Shown here one piece after another: positions 1-12,490 of a DNA stretch of 64,000 nt. The notes beneath the pieces are model-generated. The model saw nothing but the letters and a program-made list of their open reading frames with translations, did no database searches and was not told where the DNA came from. This stretch comes from Spongilla lacustris (lineage: Eukaryota; Porifera; Demospongiae; Spongillida; Spongillidae), in NCBI GenBank assembly GCA_949361645.1, contig OX442433.1:5404177-5468176 (forward strand). Direction: 5' to 3'. A program made the translations under genes and the position numbers. How positions within the stretch are numbered: the stretch's first letter is position 1; each line of letters starts with the position of its first letter.

Positions 1-1956
1 CTCTGCGCTGAACGTGATACTAATCATAAACCTATATCCGAACTACAGGCACTGTACTGACGATGGCCGAGAAGTATCGGCCAGCACAAGTCTCAGATAG
101 GCATACGCAAGACAGGAGTTTACCGCCCTATAGCTATCCGCTTGACGCAAGTTATGAGTAAGCAAGCATTCAGTGTATCAGTGTATATCCTTGTATTTGG
201 GCAGTATTACTTGATCGTTGTGCCGTTCAATAACGAGGCTTCGATCGACATATACTTGCATGTAACGTTTACTTCTAAACTTTCCGTAGTCTCGCAATGG
301 ACCTTTTGCCTTCTGACGTCACAAATTAATTGGTTGTGTTTGACACAACATAAGTCCTTATAGGAACTTCACGAAGAAACGCAGCAAGTACGAAATTAAT
401 GTTAAATGAATGCCTGCCTATATTCCAAAATGAAGTACCTTCGCCAGTTACGGTGCAAATGTTACAGCGCTCACAAGTTACCGGAAGTTGCCCCCCAAAA
501 ATCGAAAAGCGCGACTTCGCGTGTCTCTGATTAGCAAATTCCGCAATGTTTCGCTGCATACAAATCCCTTACAGAGCTTCATCGTGAAATACAACAAAAA
601 TGAAACGTGTGGTAATTTACTTCTCAATAAAAATTTAAAAGGAAAAGCTTGTAGGAGCTATGATGGTGAAGTTATGCCATTTTTAAAGTTGCCCCCTCAA
701 AATCCATGCGTGACGTCAAAGGCAAAAAGATCCATTGCGAAAGAGTAATGGACCCTTTGCATGAAAGATCGGAAGTACGATAAACGTCGCGTCCGGAGTA
801 AAAACCACAGCGGTTGCCTAGAGACATTGTGACACGTTCGCGGACCTTTGCGTAATAAAATGGCAGTGCTCCTTCCCGCTCGGACAGTGATCCTTCGGCC
901 GATCCAGTTCCTGGTCAAACTATGCTGCCAAAAGTAAGTTTGACCGAGTCTGACATACCCAGAGCCTTTTTTAAATGGATGGCTTTAAAAAGGCTCTGGG
1001 TATGTCAGACTCGGTCGTTGGCAGCATAGTTTGATCAGGAACTGGATCGGCCGATGGATCAATGTCTGAGCAGACTCCGAGCGCTGTGGCCATTTTATTA
1101 CGCAAAGGTCCGCGGACGTGACACGATGTCTCTAGGCAACCGCTGTGGTTTTTACTCCAGACGTGACGTTTATCGTACTTCCGATCTTTCATGCAAAGGG
1201 TCCACTGTCTAATTATTTCTACATGTTTCTACGTTGCAATTTTATGATTTAATTTTTGTGACTTGAACATTGCAAACCTGAAGGGACTCCGGACGTACAG
1301 GCACGATTGCCGCAAAGAATAAGAAGAGGCCAGCGCCTCTTACCTTTGACGCAAGTTCAGAGTAAGCAAGTATTTAGTATTTGTGCAGTATTTATATAAT
1401 TGATCGTTGTGCCGTTGATCAATCAGTATTAATAACGAGGGACTGACCTATATATACTTCGCAATGCTTACTTCCAGACTCTCCGTATAGACGTATAGTG
1501 TCGCAACATGACATGTTTCTACGATGCAATTTCAATTTAACATTGCATGCAAACCTGCAGGGACTCTGGACGTGATTATAGCACAGGCCTAGGCACGATG
1601 GCCGTGAAGAAAAATAAGAGGTCAGCGCCTGAGAATTCTCTAGATACCTATATTGATGCAAGTTTAGAGTAAGCAAGTGTTTAGCATTTGTGCAGTATTT
1701 ATATACTTAATAACGAGGCTTAAGCAGCTAGGACTGACCTATACTTCGCAATGCTTACTTCCAGACTCTCCGCAGTGTTGCAATTGCGAGCTAGACTACA
1801 GGAGAGTCTGGAAGCAAGTAATTTTTGTCATATTTGTTATCTTGTTTTTGCCGCATAAATCTATGCCCTTGACACCATTTATTGTCATCTGTAAGGGTGT
1901 TTAATTAAATAATGCAAAAGTCCATTTTACACAGCGCCAATGTATAACTGATGCAG
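1..1956. other. Repeat-rich region without a recognised gene
   Basis: No convincing exon was seen before the MEK exon at 1957. Three diverged copies of one module start near 144, 1349 and 1652; they share the words gcaagtt, gagtaagcaag and tgtgcagtatttatata, and the last two are about 300 bp apart. Other shared words (aataacgaggct, cttacttccagactctccg) recur with the same spacing. A missing 5' exon of the MEK gene may lie here, because the exon at 1957 begins right after an acceptor AG in mid-codon. Confidence 0.5.
749..1204. repeat. 456-bp imperfect palindrome (foldback/MITE-like)
   Basis: The arm beginning tggaccctttgcatgaaag at 749 returns as its reverse complement ending at 1204. The two arms meet near 977, where cagagccttttttaaa faces tttaaaaaggctctg. 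Arm similarity is high with a few substitutions and indels, as expected of a foldback element or a long-hairpin MITE. No clear target-site duplication was found at the ends. Confidence 0.75.
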
Positions 1957-4182
1957 GATTGATATTGATCTCAAGGAGATCGAAATGAGTGAAGAGCAGC
2001 AAATGAACATGGCCAGGTTCAATGCTGAGAAGGCTGCGGTGCAAGGCACACTGAACGAAGGTCAGCTGGCCAGGTTGGACGAATTAGGCCATGGGAACGG
2101 GGGCATAGTCCTAAAAGTGGAGCACAAGCCGTCAGGTATTATCATGACGAGGAAGGTATGTTAATGGGTTAGGGTATGTGCAGTTCGCCTAGATGGGTAC
2201 TTCAAGTTGAATAAAATTGTGGAAGTTGACCTGCATGCTGAAAGACCTTTGTTTTTTTTTTTGTTTTTTGTTTTTTTAATAAGCATCTTTTGTTTTTTGG
2301 TTGTGCATCAGTGGACAAAACTTGCAGGAAACCTTAGTACATTGCAAGAGGTCCTTTAATTTGTGAGATAGAGGCAGCAGTTTGTGCTAGTGGGATGGTG
2401 GGAAGGTGATAGATGTAGGGAGAGTGGGGATGTAATGAGATTCCTGTACTCACGACAAATTATGTCTAAAAGTATTCCTAATAACTTGAATAGTCCTTTG
2501 AATAGAGATGATGTGTTTACTCCTTTTTCAACTGTTTTGTTTCAAATCAGGTGATCATGCTCGATATGAGCAAAGACATAGTTCGCGAACAAATGTTGTG
2601 CGAACTGATGATATTAGAGAAGTGCTCCTCCCCTTTTATCATTGGCTTCTTTGGCCACTTTGGTCCATACAAGGAGATATCCATTTGTATGGAGTTCATG
2701 GTATGAGATCATGACATGAGTCACACAACCTCGTGTGTACACAATGCATGCAAATACACATACAAAATTGCATACATTATATGCACCCACATATATTTTT
2801 GCTGCATGAAACTTAAAGATATTCCTAATAGGATGGAGGAAGTTTAGATGGAATACTTGATTTGGGGCGTGTCCCGGAGGACATGATAGGAAAGATCGCT
2901 GTGGCTGTAAGTGCTTGGGGAGAAAGTAGGGAAGGGGGAGCAGGGGGTAAGGTCAGGGAGTAAGATGGAAGGGGAAAGTGGAGTGAGGATGATAGAGAAT
3001 GAAAATTGAATGAAATTGAGTCCTCTCATACTCCCATGGTAGTGACATATCGCTTGTGTCTTTCCAAGGTCCTTCAAGGGATGAAGTATTTGTATTCATC
3101 CCTCAACATCATCCACAGAGGTAATGAATTTAATGTCACGTGCAACTACTGCCATACATTGCCTTCATTTGGGGATGGATGGTAGTGCTACTATTAAGCT
3201 TCAGCATACGTACTTCCTTACCTGAACCAGATGTCAAGCCATCAAACATACTCGTCAACTCCAGAGGCGAAATCAAGCTATGTGACTTTGGTGTCAGCGG
3301 GGAGCTGATTAACTCAATCGCCCATTCGTTTGTGGGAACATACTCCTACATGGCTGTACGTTTTTCGTTACCACTCTTCCTCGATTTGATTTGATTGTGT
3401 TTCTGTTGTCATATGTCTATTAACCTGTACCATGCACACACATACCCCCACATACACAAACAAACCTTCCACATACACACACACCTTCAACATGCACACA
3501 TGCACATACACACAGCCTGAGCGGTTGAGGGGAGACAAATACACTGTCCTTTCTGACATATGGAGTCTTGGAATATCTCTTTTTGAGATGGCACTTGGAC
3601 GTTACCCCATTCCTGCCCCACCCCTTGATGAGGTCAATCGTGAGATGACCCAACCACCTGCTGGGCACCTCCCTCCACGGATTGGGGGAAATCCCTATGC
3701 CTCCTCTCACACCAATGCTGCAATCCTGATGGATCCTTTTAATCTGCTGCTAATTATACTGATGGATGTAAATTGTTGTAAAGGTGTTTTAAAATTTGGT
3801 TGACATATCTACACACAACAAACACTTTCCAGGAGCTCCCAAGTCTTCCTTTATTCTTTAAAGAAGAATTTAGGAAGTTTGTGGATCTTTGGTAAGGTAT
3901 AACCCTCACAATGGAGAAGAGGTTTAGACAATGGACCTTTGTTCCTTTGTTACAGCTTGCAGAAAGATGTCAGCAAGAGAGGAAAAATGGAAGCACTTTT
4001 GGTATTGTTTTTTTTGGGGGGGGGGACTGGCCATCACCATAATACCTATATGGTTTCATCCACACATACACATACACATACACACACAGGAACACGCCTA
4101 CATCAAAGCTGCAGAGTGTTCCTTTGTAGACTTTGGCGCCTGGATACGCAGTACTATAGAAGCAAAAAAATTCCGCTTTTGA
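1957..4182 (+). CDS. MAP kinase kinase, MEK1/2 type (MAP2K1/2-like), 5' end missing
   Basis: Dual-specificity kinase that would phosphorylate ERK-type MAP kinases. Nine exons join in phase: 1957-2155, 2551-2700, 2832-2906, 3069-3120, 3231-3355, 3516-3767, 3833-3891, 3956-4001 and 4090-4182 (TGA), giving about 349 residues. Visible motifs are the glycine loop GHGNGG, the lysine in MTRK, the catalytic HRDVKPSN split over two exons, DFGVSG, an activation loop with both MEK-type serines ([10 protein letters not shown]), PER (in APERLRG), and a C-terminal motif like the MEK docking tail ([10 protein letters not shown]). The exon at 1957 opens in mid-codon after an AG and encodes an N-terminal helix like that before the MEK kinase domain, so at least one upstream exon is missing. 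ATG 1985 is the first in-frame ATG seen. The proline-rich insert is shorter than in vertebrate MEK1. Assignment to MEK1/2 rather than MKK3/4/6/7 rests on the [15 protein letters not shown] block. Confidence 0.9.
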
Positions 4183-5355
4183 TATTTCAAATAGCGTATT
4201 GCTATAATATGGCATGGGAGGGAGGGGCTCAACAATGGAGGGAAGTACATTCAGTTTTCTGGAGCCAGGGAGTCTGGGGGAGCGCTGCAAGATCCCCTGT
4301 AAGGGTCTGGGGCTTAGCCCCAGAAGCTTTCATTAATGTTGCTGTTTGCGACCAGGCATTGGGTTTTACAAGTAGAACTATCACTACACATGTTTCAGCC
4401 TAGATTGGAAACCTACAGAAATACGGTGTTGACTGGTTACTTCAATTCACTGCCACATATAACATTTAATATATGCGTTTCATGTTCATGAACCCAATCT
4501 CTATCATTAAAACTGAGCTTGTTTCATATTCAATTCGTAACGGAAAGTACATGTAACTGATGTACTCACGCAGACGCAGTTAAGCGCTTTACATGTATAG
4601 ATCGACGCTCCAGCCACACACATGCAGACAAACATTGAAAATGCGGCACGTGCAGACTTGATGTTAATCAATGTAGGTAAGATGTTAATCTATCTAGGTA
4701 AGACTGAGAATCCTATGTAGGTCGTAGTTGTACTGGAAAGTGCTAAGGAATCATTTTTTTCCCCCTGCGTGTAAGTGTATCAGTGCACGTGCCTAGCCTA
4801 CACGATTCATTCATCGAGCTGCTAAACGAACACAATTCACAATAAACTTAGCTTAAAGTGAAAACAACCCACTATATAGGTCAAATGTGTCCATGATGAC
4901 GTCTGGTATATAATAAATATAATAGCCTTCACCATAATGCATTAACAGTGAGCTAGGGTGGGTGGGTGTCCCTCTCGCTGGCACGGGAATTGGGGGGAGG
5001 AGGCTAGGGAAAGGGTTTTCGCTAGGCTACCGGGCTTGCCATTGGCTCAGATCATCAAAATCCAGCAGCCTTAACTTGTTTATTTTCAGTTGAATTAACA
5101 AATTGTGCACATTTATTCACCATTATTGGACAAATATTGTTAATATTTATTAATATTTTTGGCAGATGACGCAACGGCATACTTATATGAATAAATTATG
5201 CGCGGTAGAAATTAATTTTTTGTCTTGATTTTAGTTAAAGAATGGTTAATGGAATACTTTTTGAAGTACATATATCATAATCAGACCGATTTATAGTACA
5301 GTATAAACCTGTTTAAAATTCAATTTGAAATAAAAAGCAAGATGACCGCCTATGT
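4183..5355. other. Intergenic, no gene seen
   Basis: AT-rich sequence between the MEK stop and the TRIM-NHL reading frame. I see no exon with splice sites, no RNA gene and no clear repeat apart from short A/T runs. Confidence 0.5.
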
Positions 5356-8300
5356 ATGGGCCATTTCTGGATATGTCAAATGTCTCACTTGTGCACGAAG
5401 CATGGGCATCCCAGTGGGCGGGGCCAGCAAATTCCCTCAAACCTTCATCTTGGATTTGAAGTAGAGGTAGCTGGATACATGTCCAAGATTGCCAGTAACA
5501 ATGTAGTGTGTTGTGACGAATGTATCGATGGGCACAATGGCCCTGCAGAGGTGTTCTGTTGTACATGTTGTCAATTCCTATGCAAGTCCTGTCATCACCA
5601 CCATAGAAGTAGCAGGAGACTGTCTAAACACAACATGGTAGCACTGGGCCAGGAAGGAGCAAAACAACTGCAGACTGCCACCATATTGAAGCCACAAGAG
5701 TGCTACTGCTCTTACCATGAGGAACATACCCTGAAATCTTATTGCAAGACCTGTAAAATGCCAGTTTGTAGAGACTGCACCACAGTTGTCCACAAGGACC
5801 ATGGTGTGACTGAACTGTCTGTTGTTGCAAAGACCCATCGAAGTGAAATTGAAGAAGTTCTTGCCAATGCAGGAGGCATTGTAACGATGCTGACTGGAGC
5901 CATAGATGGTAATGGGAAGGTAATGGAACAAGTGGAGATCTCCAAATGGAATGCTCTCTCGGTCATCACCCAAGCCTTTGAACAACTCCAGCAAACATTA
6001 GACGAAAGGAAAAGGACCCTATTGTCAAATTTGGAAGCTGTTTCACTGTCCAAGATGACTGCATTGAACCTCCAGAAGGAAGCATTTGAAAAAATAGTTG
6101 AGGACATTGGTCACTACACTGAGGTGGCCTCCCACATCCTCCAGACCCACACTGACCATGAGGTGGTATCTAGGGTGTGTAACCGGTTATCAGGTTATTC
6201 GGGTTATTCGGATATTCGCAAAAACCTATCCGTTCGAATAGTAATTTAGCACTACTCGGAAAAATCGATTATTGGATTTGTTCTATTCGAAATAACCGGT
6301 TTGTGAATCTCCATTCGGAGGTACTTAGGTATTCGTCGTCCGCATCGACAATTCGCCCATTATTCGAATACCTTTTTATGACGATATCCGGATACGCGTT
6401 TGCGATATAACATGTACGATAAAAATTACTTCTAACGTTAATTAACGTTACTATTTATATATACGTGGGGACGAGATAAGATGCAGTTTACATGTACGGG
6501 CAGTAATTCGAACTAGCCAACAGATCTCCCTTTTCAGGAGTCATGACGACGGACAGCTCCAGCTACAAATCAAATTTAGTTCGAGGCCCTAGCTGGTTTC
6601 TTGCATCAATCTCTCTGAGCTGCGATCGCATTTAGGCCTACTTAGTTACTAGTATCTTCAAAACTCGCGATGGTGAAATGGCGGCTGCATGGCTGGTGGT
6701 GCGTAAACTTCATCTGTGGTTCTACTCTTTTGGCATCGGGTACGATTTGTAGGTAGACCTCAGCGTGGCCACGCTAACTTTTAGTCAGGGCACGCCCATC
6801 TAGGTATGTGGTTAGGCCAAGCGATTTAAGCCTATGTAGGTAGCTGTGGTTGTGTGCTGAGTGCATCTGGTGTGATGTGGGTAGCTGTGGATGCATGCTG
6901 TACTGATCTGGTGCAATGTGGGTAGTTGTAGGAGGGTGTCTGGGTAGAGTTGTGTGCCTCATGAGGGTACTGGTGTGATGGGGGTAAGTGTGTTTGTGTG
7001 CTGAGTGCATCTGGTGTTACGGTTTAGGTGTAGGAGGGCATCTGGTGTGATGTGTACATTTAGGTGGCTCAGTGAGCAGAAAACCTGAATAACCTAGGTA
7101 TTCGGCTGGCAAATTGTCAAAACCTATTCGGGAAAATCGATTTTCTTTTTTCAAGTATTCGGAAAAATCGATTTTCAGATCCAGAAAAACCTGAAAAATC
7201 GATTAGTGTTTTAAAAGTATTTGGAAAAATCGATTTTCATTATTCAGGGGAGGTTACACACCCTAGTGGTATCTCTTGGAGGACTGGTACCCACTGAACT
7301 GCAGGCCACTCTCAAGAGGGTCCAGACCATGTCCCTCACTCCAAACCAAAACAGTGAAATATCTGTGTCTGTACAAACAGATGGCCTTGTTGCAGAAATG
7401 TCCAAAATCGGTCATGTGGCTGAGTTGTCTCCATCTCCATCTTCAAGCACATGGACATCCACATCAGTAGCCAAGGTGGGGACCAGGCTCCGTGTTAAGG
7501 TAGAAAGCAAGACCTCAGAGGGGAAGGGGTACCCACGTGGTGGTGTACAGGTGAAGGGTGAGATGAGGTCCAAGTTCCATAGTGGAGCAGTTGTGTATGG
7601 AGAGGTGGAGGACCACAGGGATGGTACCTACACCATCACCCTCACCCCTCAGACTGCTGGTCCTCACCAGCTGGTCATCACAATGGATGGTCAACATGTA
7701 CGGAACAGTCCTTGTGACCTTGATGTGGGAGCTAAAAATATCTGCTACCCTATGTCATTTATACAATCTAAACGTATCAATGTTGTTGAAGCCAATTATC
7801 AGCAAGGGATATGTTGTCGCAGTTGTCCATATTTTGTTGTCATCCATGAGTATCAAAGTGAAAATAGAGTTTTGTGTCTACCTGAAGTTTACATCTACAT
7901 TGGGAGCTCGAGTAACTGCATTGATGTGTTTGATATAAAAACCGGTAAACTGAAATCCACCATAGGTAAAAGGGGGCGTGGTTATGGGGAATTTGATATG
8001 CCATGTGGTATATTCATCATGGAAGATATGTTGTATGTTGCTGACTGTAATAACAATCGTATTCAGAAACTGACGTTAGAAGGAACGTTTACTTACACTT
8101 TTAGTGTTGATAAACCATCTGCAGTTATCATTGATGGATACAATAGAATTATTGTTGCTGATAGCCTCAACAACAATGTATGCATCTTCACTGATAATGG
8201 TGGCTTGTTATTGACCATATATGGCTATGGTTCTGACAACAACAGTTTTCAGTGTCCAAAAGGTCTTGCCATAGACCCTCAGGGAAACATTTACATTGCA

Positions 8301-8657
8301 GCTTATGGTTCAAACTGTATCAAAGTCTTCACCAAGGAAGGTGTCTACGTTAGAATGTATGGTAGTGATGCAAAAGGTCCAACTGGAATAGCTGTTGATG
8401 ATGAAGGTTACAGCTTTGTCAGTGAGAGAGATGGCAACTGTCTCTCTGTCTTTGATCCTGAAGGAAACAAGATCCACTCATTACAGAATCTGTACGAACC
8501 CTCTGGCATTGCACTGTATCGAACATTTGAGCAAGCATTTGCATTCCACAATGGTAAATGGTTGGGGGGTAAGAAAGCGTTCTACAAGTATATTGCTGCT
8601 GTTGCTAATTCCAAAGCTGATGTCATATATATGTATAAGACTAGTATTATGTATTAA
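5356..8657 (+). pseudogene. TRIM-NHL protein gene interrupted by a transposon insertion
   Basis: Two coding blocks, 5356-6170 and 7274-8657, form one 732-residue frame once the insert 6171-7265 and one 8-bp target copy are removed. The order is B-box 1 (CDEC...CCTCC...CKSCHHHH), B-box 2 (CSYHEE...CKTCKMPVCRDC), a coiled-coil-like helical region (TLDERKRTLLSNLE), a filamin-type Ig domain (about residues 310-430, ending in HVRNSPCDLDV) and NHL repeats (LYVADCNNNRIQKL, DPQGNIYIAAYGS). This is the TRIM2/3/71 layout; such proteins often act as E3 ligases or RNA regulators. No RING finger is visible. A possible RING-tail remnant lies in another frame near 5378-5455, so the 5' end may already be decayed and the start at 5356 is only the first ATG. 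The last ~50 residues do not resemble a final NHL blade. Unless the insert is spliced out, this copy encodes a truncated protein without filamin or NHL domains. Confidence 0.8.
6171..7265. mobile_element. Non-autonomous hAT-like element, 1,095 bp
   Basis: The ends are perfect 14-bp inverted repeats, tagggtgtgtaacc at 6171-6184 and ggttacacacccta at 7252-7265. They are flanked by identical 8-bp direct repeats gtggtatc (6163-6170 and 7266-7273). An 8-bp duplication and TAGGG-type ends are typical of hAT elements. The interior has no transposase frame; it carries repeated words around aaaatcgattttc near both ends and a short degenerate tandem (ggtagctgtgg...gtgtgctgagtgcatctgg) at about 6838-7020. 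It sits inside a coding exon of the TRIM-NHL gene. Confidence 0.9.
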
Positions 8658-9811
8658 GGTACTTTTTAAGGACATCATTTGATTTGTACATGTATGCCTA
8701 TACAGGGTGTTTCTCAGTCAAGGAAAATTGTTTATCAATCAACCACAAACAGTTAATTAACTGGAAATTGTTGCTAAATGCTCTAATAAAGCAGGCTGAA
8801 ATGTTGATGTAAATATTAATTTTATAACTAAAATCAAAGAAACGAAAATCGGATTAATAATTCCCTATAACACCTAATTACAAATGTACCATTCTTGAGG
8901 CATCCATAAACTCCAACCTTTTCTTGAATTTTAATAATATCAACTTGGCCGAATTTATTAATAAATGCAAACCACTACCATGGCCCCTAAATAAAGTACT
9001 TTGCAAAAATCAAGATTTCAATTTTGAATAACTTCTAATCGGAAGTAGTTAATTAAATACAGTTTGCAGCTTTTAACTAACCACCAACCCTACAAAATTT
9101 AATTGAAACAAATAGGTGTCTTGAGACTTTTATCAATATTAATCAACTATTACAGATTACACTACATGTGCAACTGATCAAAACCGAGTTGCATTATGTC
9201 TTCAATATATCTATCTTTATACTGATCACCGCTACAAGCTCACACTTGTATTAAAGGTACTTTTGACAAAGACCTAAAAGTGTTCAAAACATTAGATTAT
9301 AGTGCTGAGATGTGCTCCATGGATTTTGATCATTCCTATGCCTTTGCATTTCTGTCTCTTTCCTACCCAAATGACTGGTATTGGGCTTGTTTTGTAAACA
9401 CAAAGAAACAACAACAAGAAAATTGTAGATTAGGGGTTTTGTTAGTGCATCTATAGTGAGAGGCTTCCTTTTGGAACTTTACCTTACTGCTGACAGAGAC
9501 TCTCCAAATAGCCGATCACCCTGAATCACAGCAGGAACAGGAATGCATGCATAAATGTATATCACATATCAGATAGGTTTATCACACATGGATGCAGTCA
9601 CCCAATGGCCAAGACACAAGACACACACAGACACCCCCACCCACCCACTCTCATCATGCACTAAATAATCTCCCACATAATCTTCCTCTTCCCTAACCTC
9701 TCCCCACCCACCTGCACTGGGCCTCCATATCAGCATGCAGGCCTAGCCTCATGAAGAAGGAAACATTATGTGTTAATTCCAAGCTCTGTGCTACCAAGGC
9801 ACACCCACCTG
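8658..9811. other. Intergenic, AT-rich
   Basis: 3' flank of the TRIM-NHL gene. No exon, RNA gene or clear repeat was recognised. Confidence 0.5.
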
Positions 9812-9933
9812 CATGGGCGTACGCAGGGGGGGTCGATGGGTTCGAACGACGCCCCCCCCCCCCCCCCCCTCCCCAAAATGAGGTCACCAGTTTTAACTAT
9901 TTGTTGGTTACTCTACTTGAATTTACTCTACGT

Positions 9934-9975
<42 letters not shown>

Positions 9976-10086
9976 TTCCGCTCGTTGAATCGGCCGAATC
10001 GCGTAATCCATAATTTTGCGTGACGTAAGGTCACCTTGTATAAAATTTCGACCCCCCCCCTTTCCCCAAGGCTGCGTACGCCCATG
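9812..10086. mobile_element. MITE with C-rich interior, 275 bp
   Basis: Terminal inverted repeats catgggcgtacgcag (9812-9826) and ctgcgtacgcccatg (10072-10086) are flanked by 5-bp direct repeats acctg (9807-9811, 10087-10091). The interior contains C runs of roughly 18 and 38 bases and no coding potential. The homopolymer lengths may be unreliable in the assembly. Confidence 0.75.
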
Positions 10087-11016
10087 ACCTGTATCGCAAG
10101 GGCATCATCCAAATCCTCACAGCCCACAGGACAGGATCTATATTGAACACAAGGTACAGGGAATAATTTAACCGGATTCGCATCGCATTTTGCGAAGCAG
10201 TTTTTATTAGATGCGAAACAACTTCAAAACATTGTCGCAGAAAACTGCGATGCAATCTATCCGTGTTTGCAGGCACGTTGCTCAGTGTAAATGCTACGCG
10301 AAGAGAGTGTTTTTATGGTACAAAAGAATTCCAATCAGAAAGCTGGCACCACATCGCATCAGCCACACTCACGTGACATCGTGATCGCGACAATTAATGT
10401 GACGATTAACGATTGCGTACGCGTACGAATGACATGAGCGCGCAGCGTACACAGCCGGCTTCGGGAAGAGGGGTGTCGAATTTTATATTTTTAGAATTAT
10501 CAAGTTATCAAATCATTACTAATCAAAATGTACGTTTACGCGCAAACGTACGAGGTACATGTACATGTACGTACTGCACATGAATATGCCAGAACGCCTA
10601 CGCGACAGTGCCAATACAGGTGGACAAAATCTACAAATATTAAAACTTTTAAATGGGGGGAGGGGGGGGGGGGGGGGGGGGGGAAGTAGTCGTTGACTCA
10701 TTTGCCTGAAAGCGATCCAAATGCACGCGAGCGTGTCCGTGGGATAGCTCTGCATTGTGTTCATGTGAAGAATCATCACATATCTCGGCGGGAACAAATT
10801 GCGATGCAACTGAACCAAGTTGCTAATCAATTGCGATTTTGCGGAGCAAAATTGCTATGCAATTTTAAAAAAGTAAATTATTCCCTGAGGTAGGTATGGC
10901 AAAGGTACCTACATGTCTTGACCTCTTCAGGGTCAACATCCCATGGAATCTATATGGTAACCATGGGGAGCTCTAGAGCAAGAGTGATTAGGGGATGACC
11001 ACAGCAACATGCCTAC
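10087..11016. other. Intergenic with G run
   Basis: No gene recognised. A G-rich run lies at about 10656-10682. The word gcaattttgc and relatives recur on both strands (about 10190-10250 and 10797-10862), suggesting an unclassified inverted element whose ends I could not fix. Confidence 0.35.
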
Positions 11017-11402
11017 CATCAAGGATAGCTTTGCTAAATGCATGGTGGTATTGTTATCATGCTCTATAAGCTGGGCCACTGCCTCTGTATCAATATCTCC
11101 TATAAGGCCACACTGGTATGTACAAGGTGATCATTTGGGTACTGGGAGTCTGGGGAAAGATGTGAGTGAAGGAAAGTGAGGGGAACAGTGGCGGATCACA
11201 GAGTATATAAACTGATAGGTATTTATAATATTAATCTTTATATCAAGACCTGTGTCCTTCTCTTGTATTTTGTTCCATTGAGTGTTATGTATTTAAAGTT
11301 GAATCGTGGTGTGCATCAGTTATAACCCACTATTTAAACAGTGTCTCTCCATTTTGGAGCTTGTCTTCACACATTCCTCAGCAGCCTTCATTGACTTTAC
11401 TG
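11017..11402 (-). other. Two isolated exon-like segments, gene unidentified
   Basis: On the minus strand 11112-11017 is open for 32 codons between an acceptor (ataccag) and a donor (gtaggc) and reads like protein (GDIDTEAVAQLIEHD...). A second open stretch, 11402-11340, follows an acceptor (tttatgcag) and encodes MKAAEECVKTSSKMER. I could not link them to each other or to a family. They may belong to an unrecognised or decayed gene. Confidence 0.25.
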
Positions 11403-11889
11403 CTGCATAAATTGAATGAACATGGATTATAATAGGATATTAATATGCATCAATGATCTCAGCCCTCACCTGAGTAGATGTATCGCTGCTTCACTTCACC
11501 AAATAAACAGAAATTAATATACTGGCAAAGTAATAGGCCAGCACAGGTGAAAGCATGGACTGTATTTATAATAGTACTTTTTACTTCTGATTAACCACAC
11601 TATTGGACAAGGCAAAAGTCTCTTGAAGGCTTTTCTTACAACCACTAAGGGGTCTTGGTCAATGAGGACTTCGTCTCCTATATAGATTGATTCATTACAT
11701 ACGCAAGTATATCAGGGATATAGACACCTTTTTTTCTTTGGGGGATGGGAAGGCCCCCAGGGGGAGATATAGTAGTAGATTCAATTAATACTAGTCTTCT
11801 GCAATAAATAATCAGTTACAAATTATAGAAATATCAATGGCAAAATAACAAAATAGTACACAAACTGCCTTTAAAGGTAATGCCTGCTT

Positions 11890-12262
11890 GAATAAATTTG
11901 TTGCCAATCTCCTAGGTCTAAGAACTAGATCTTGTGGACATTTAGAACCATGCACCAGTTCAGCCTGTTTTGGTTCAGAATTCATTGTACTAGCCATGAA
12001 TTGATGAAAGAATGGGATATAAATCATTTCGATTTTTAGCCCTCTCCTCAGTACTTTTCACTATATCCATTGAGTTATAGGAAACCATTGCTGTCATAAG
12101 ACTGTCCTTATGCAAGTTGATTGAGTTCTGCAATTCCTTTTATTGAACCAAGATGAGGAGAGCATGATGCCTGTTACTGGCATTCGGTTTTGAACAGCCG
12201 TAGCACAATAAAAGCAGAGAACACTGTCATCTTCTTGGACCATGGGCTCACTGCAAAGTATG
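11890..12262 (-). pseudogene. TTF-finger / DUF4371 hAT-transposase-like fragments
   Basis: Minus-strand translations, with frame changes, read DDSVLCFYCATAVQNR, then SSSWFNK and then HKDSLMTAMVSYNSMDIVKS followed by RNDLYPILSS. A Cys-x2-Cys finger, a [GS]FxxW-like motif, an H-x-[DE]-[SA]-L motif and an 'R..LL.IL..I' stretch in this order resemble the N-terminus of domesticated or decayed hAT transposases with a TTF-type zinc finger. Stops and frame shifts break the copy. The match is from memory of the family pattern and is tentative. Confidence 0.4.
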
Positions 12263-12490
12263 TCAAGCCAAACGTTTTCAATCCATTGTGTGGGTGGCTT
12301 CAGTTAAGACCAAACTAATTCTCTTTGTTTTCTAGGAAGAGATCATGCAGTTCACCTTTAAAATGTGGTCATATTGGGGCAAGACAAACTGAAGCCAAGT
12401 TCATGTAATTGGTCAAAGCTACATGGTCACGTCCAAAAATACTTTGGTAACTGTAAGCACCTATTTGACATGGTGAGTTTGGATATGATG

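Noticed and set aside
5578..6107. Minus-strand frames opposite the TRIM B-box region
   Set aside because: Shadows of the B-box coding strand; no family features.
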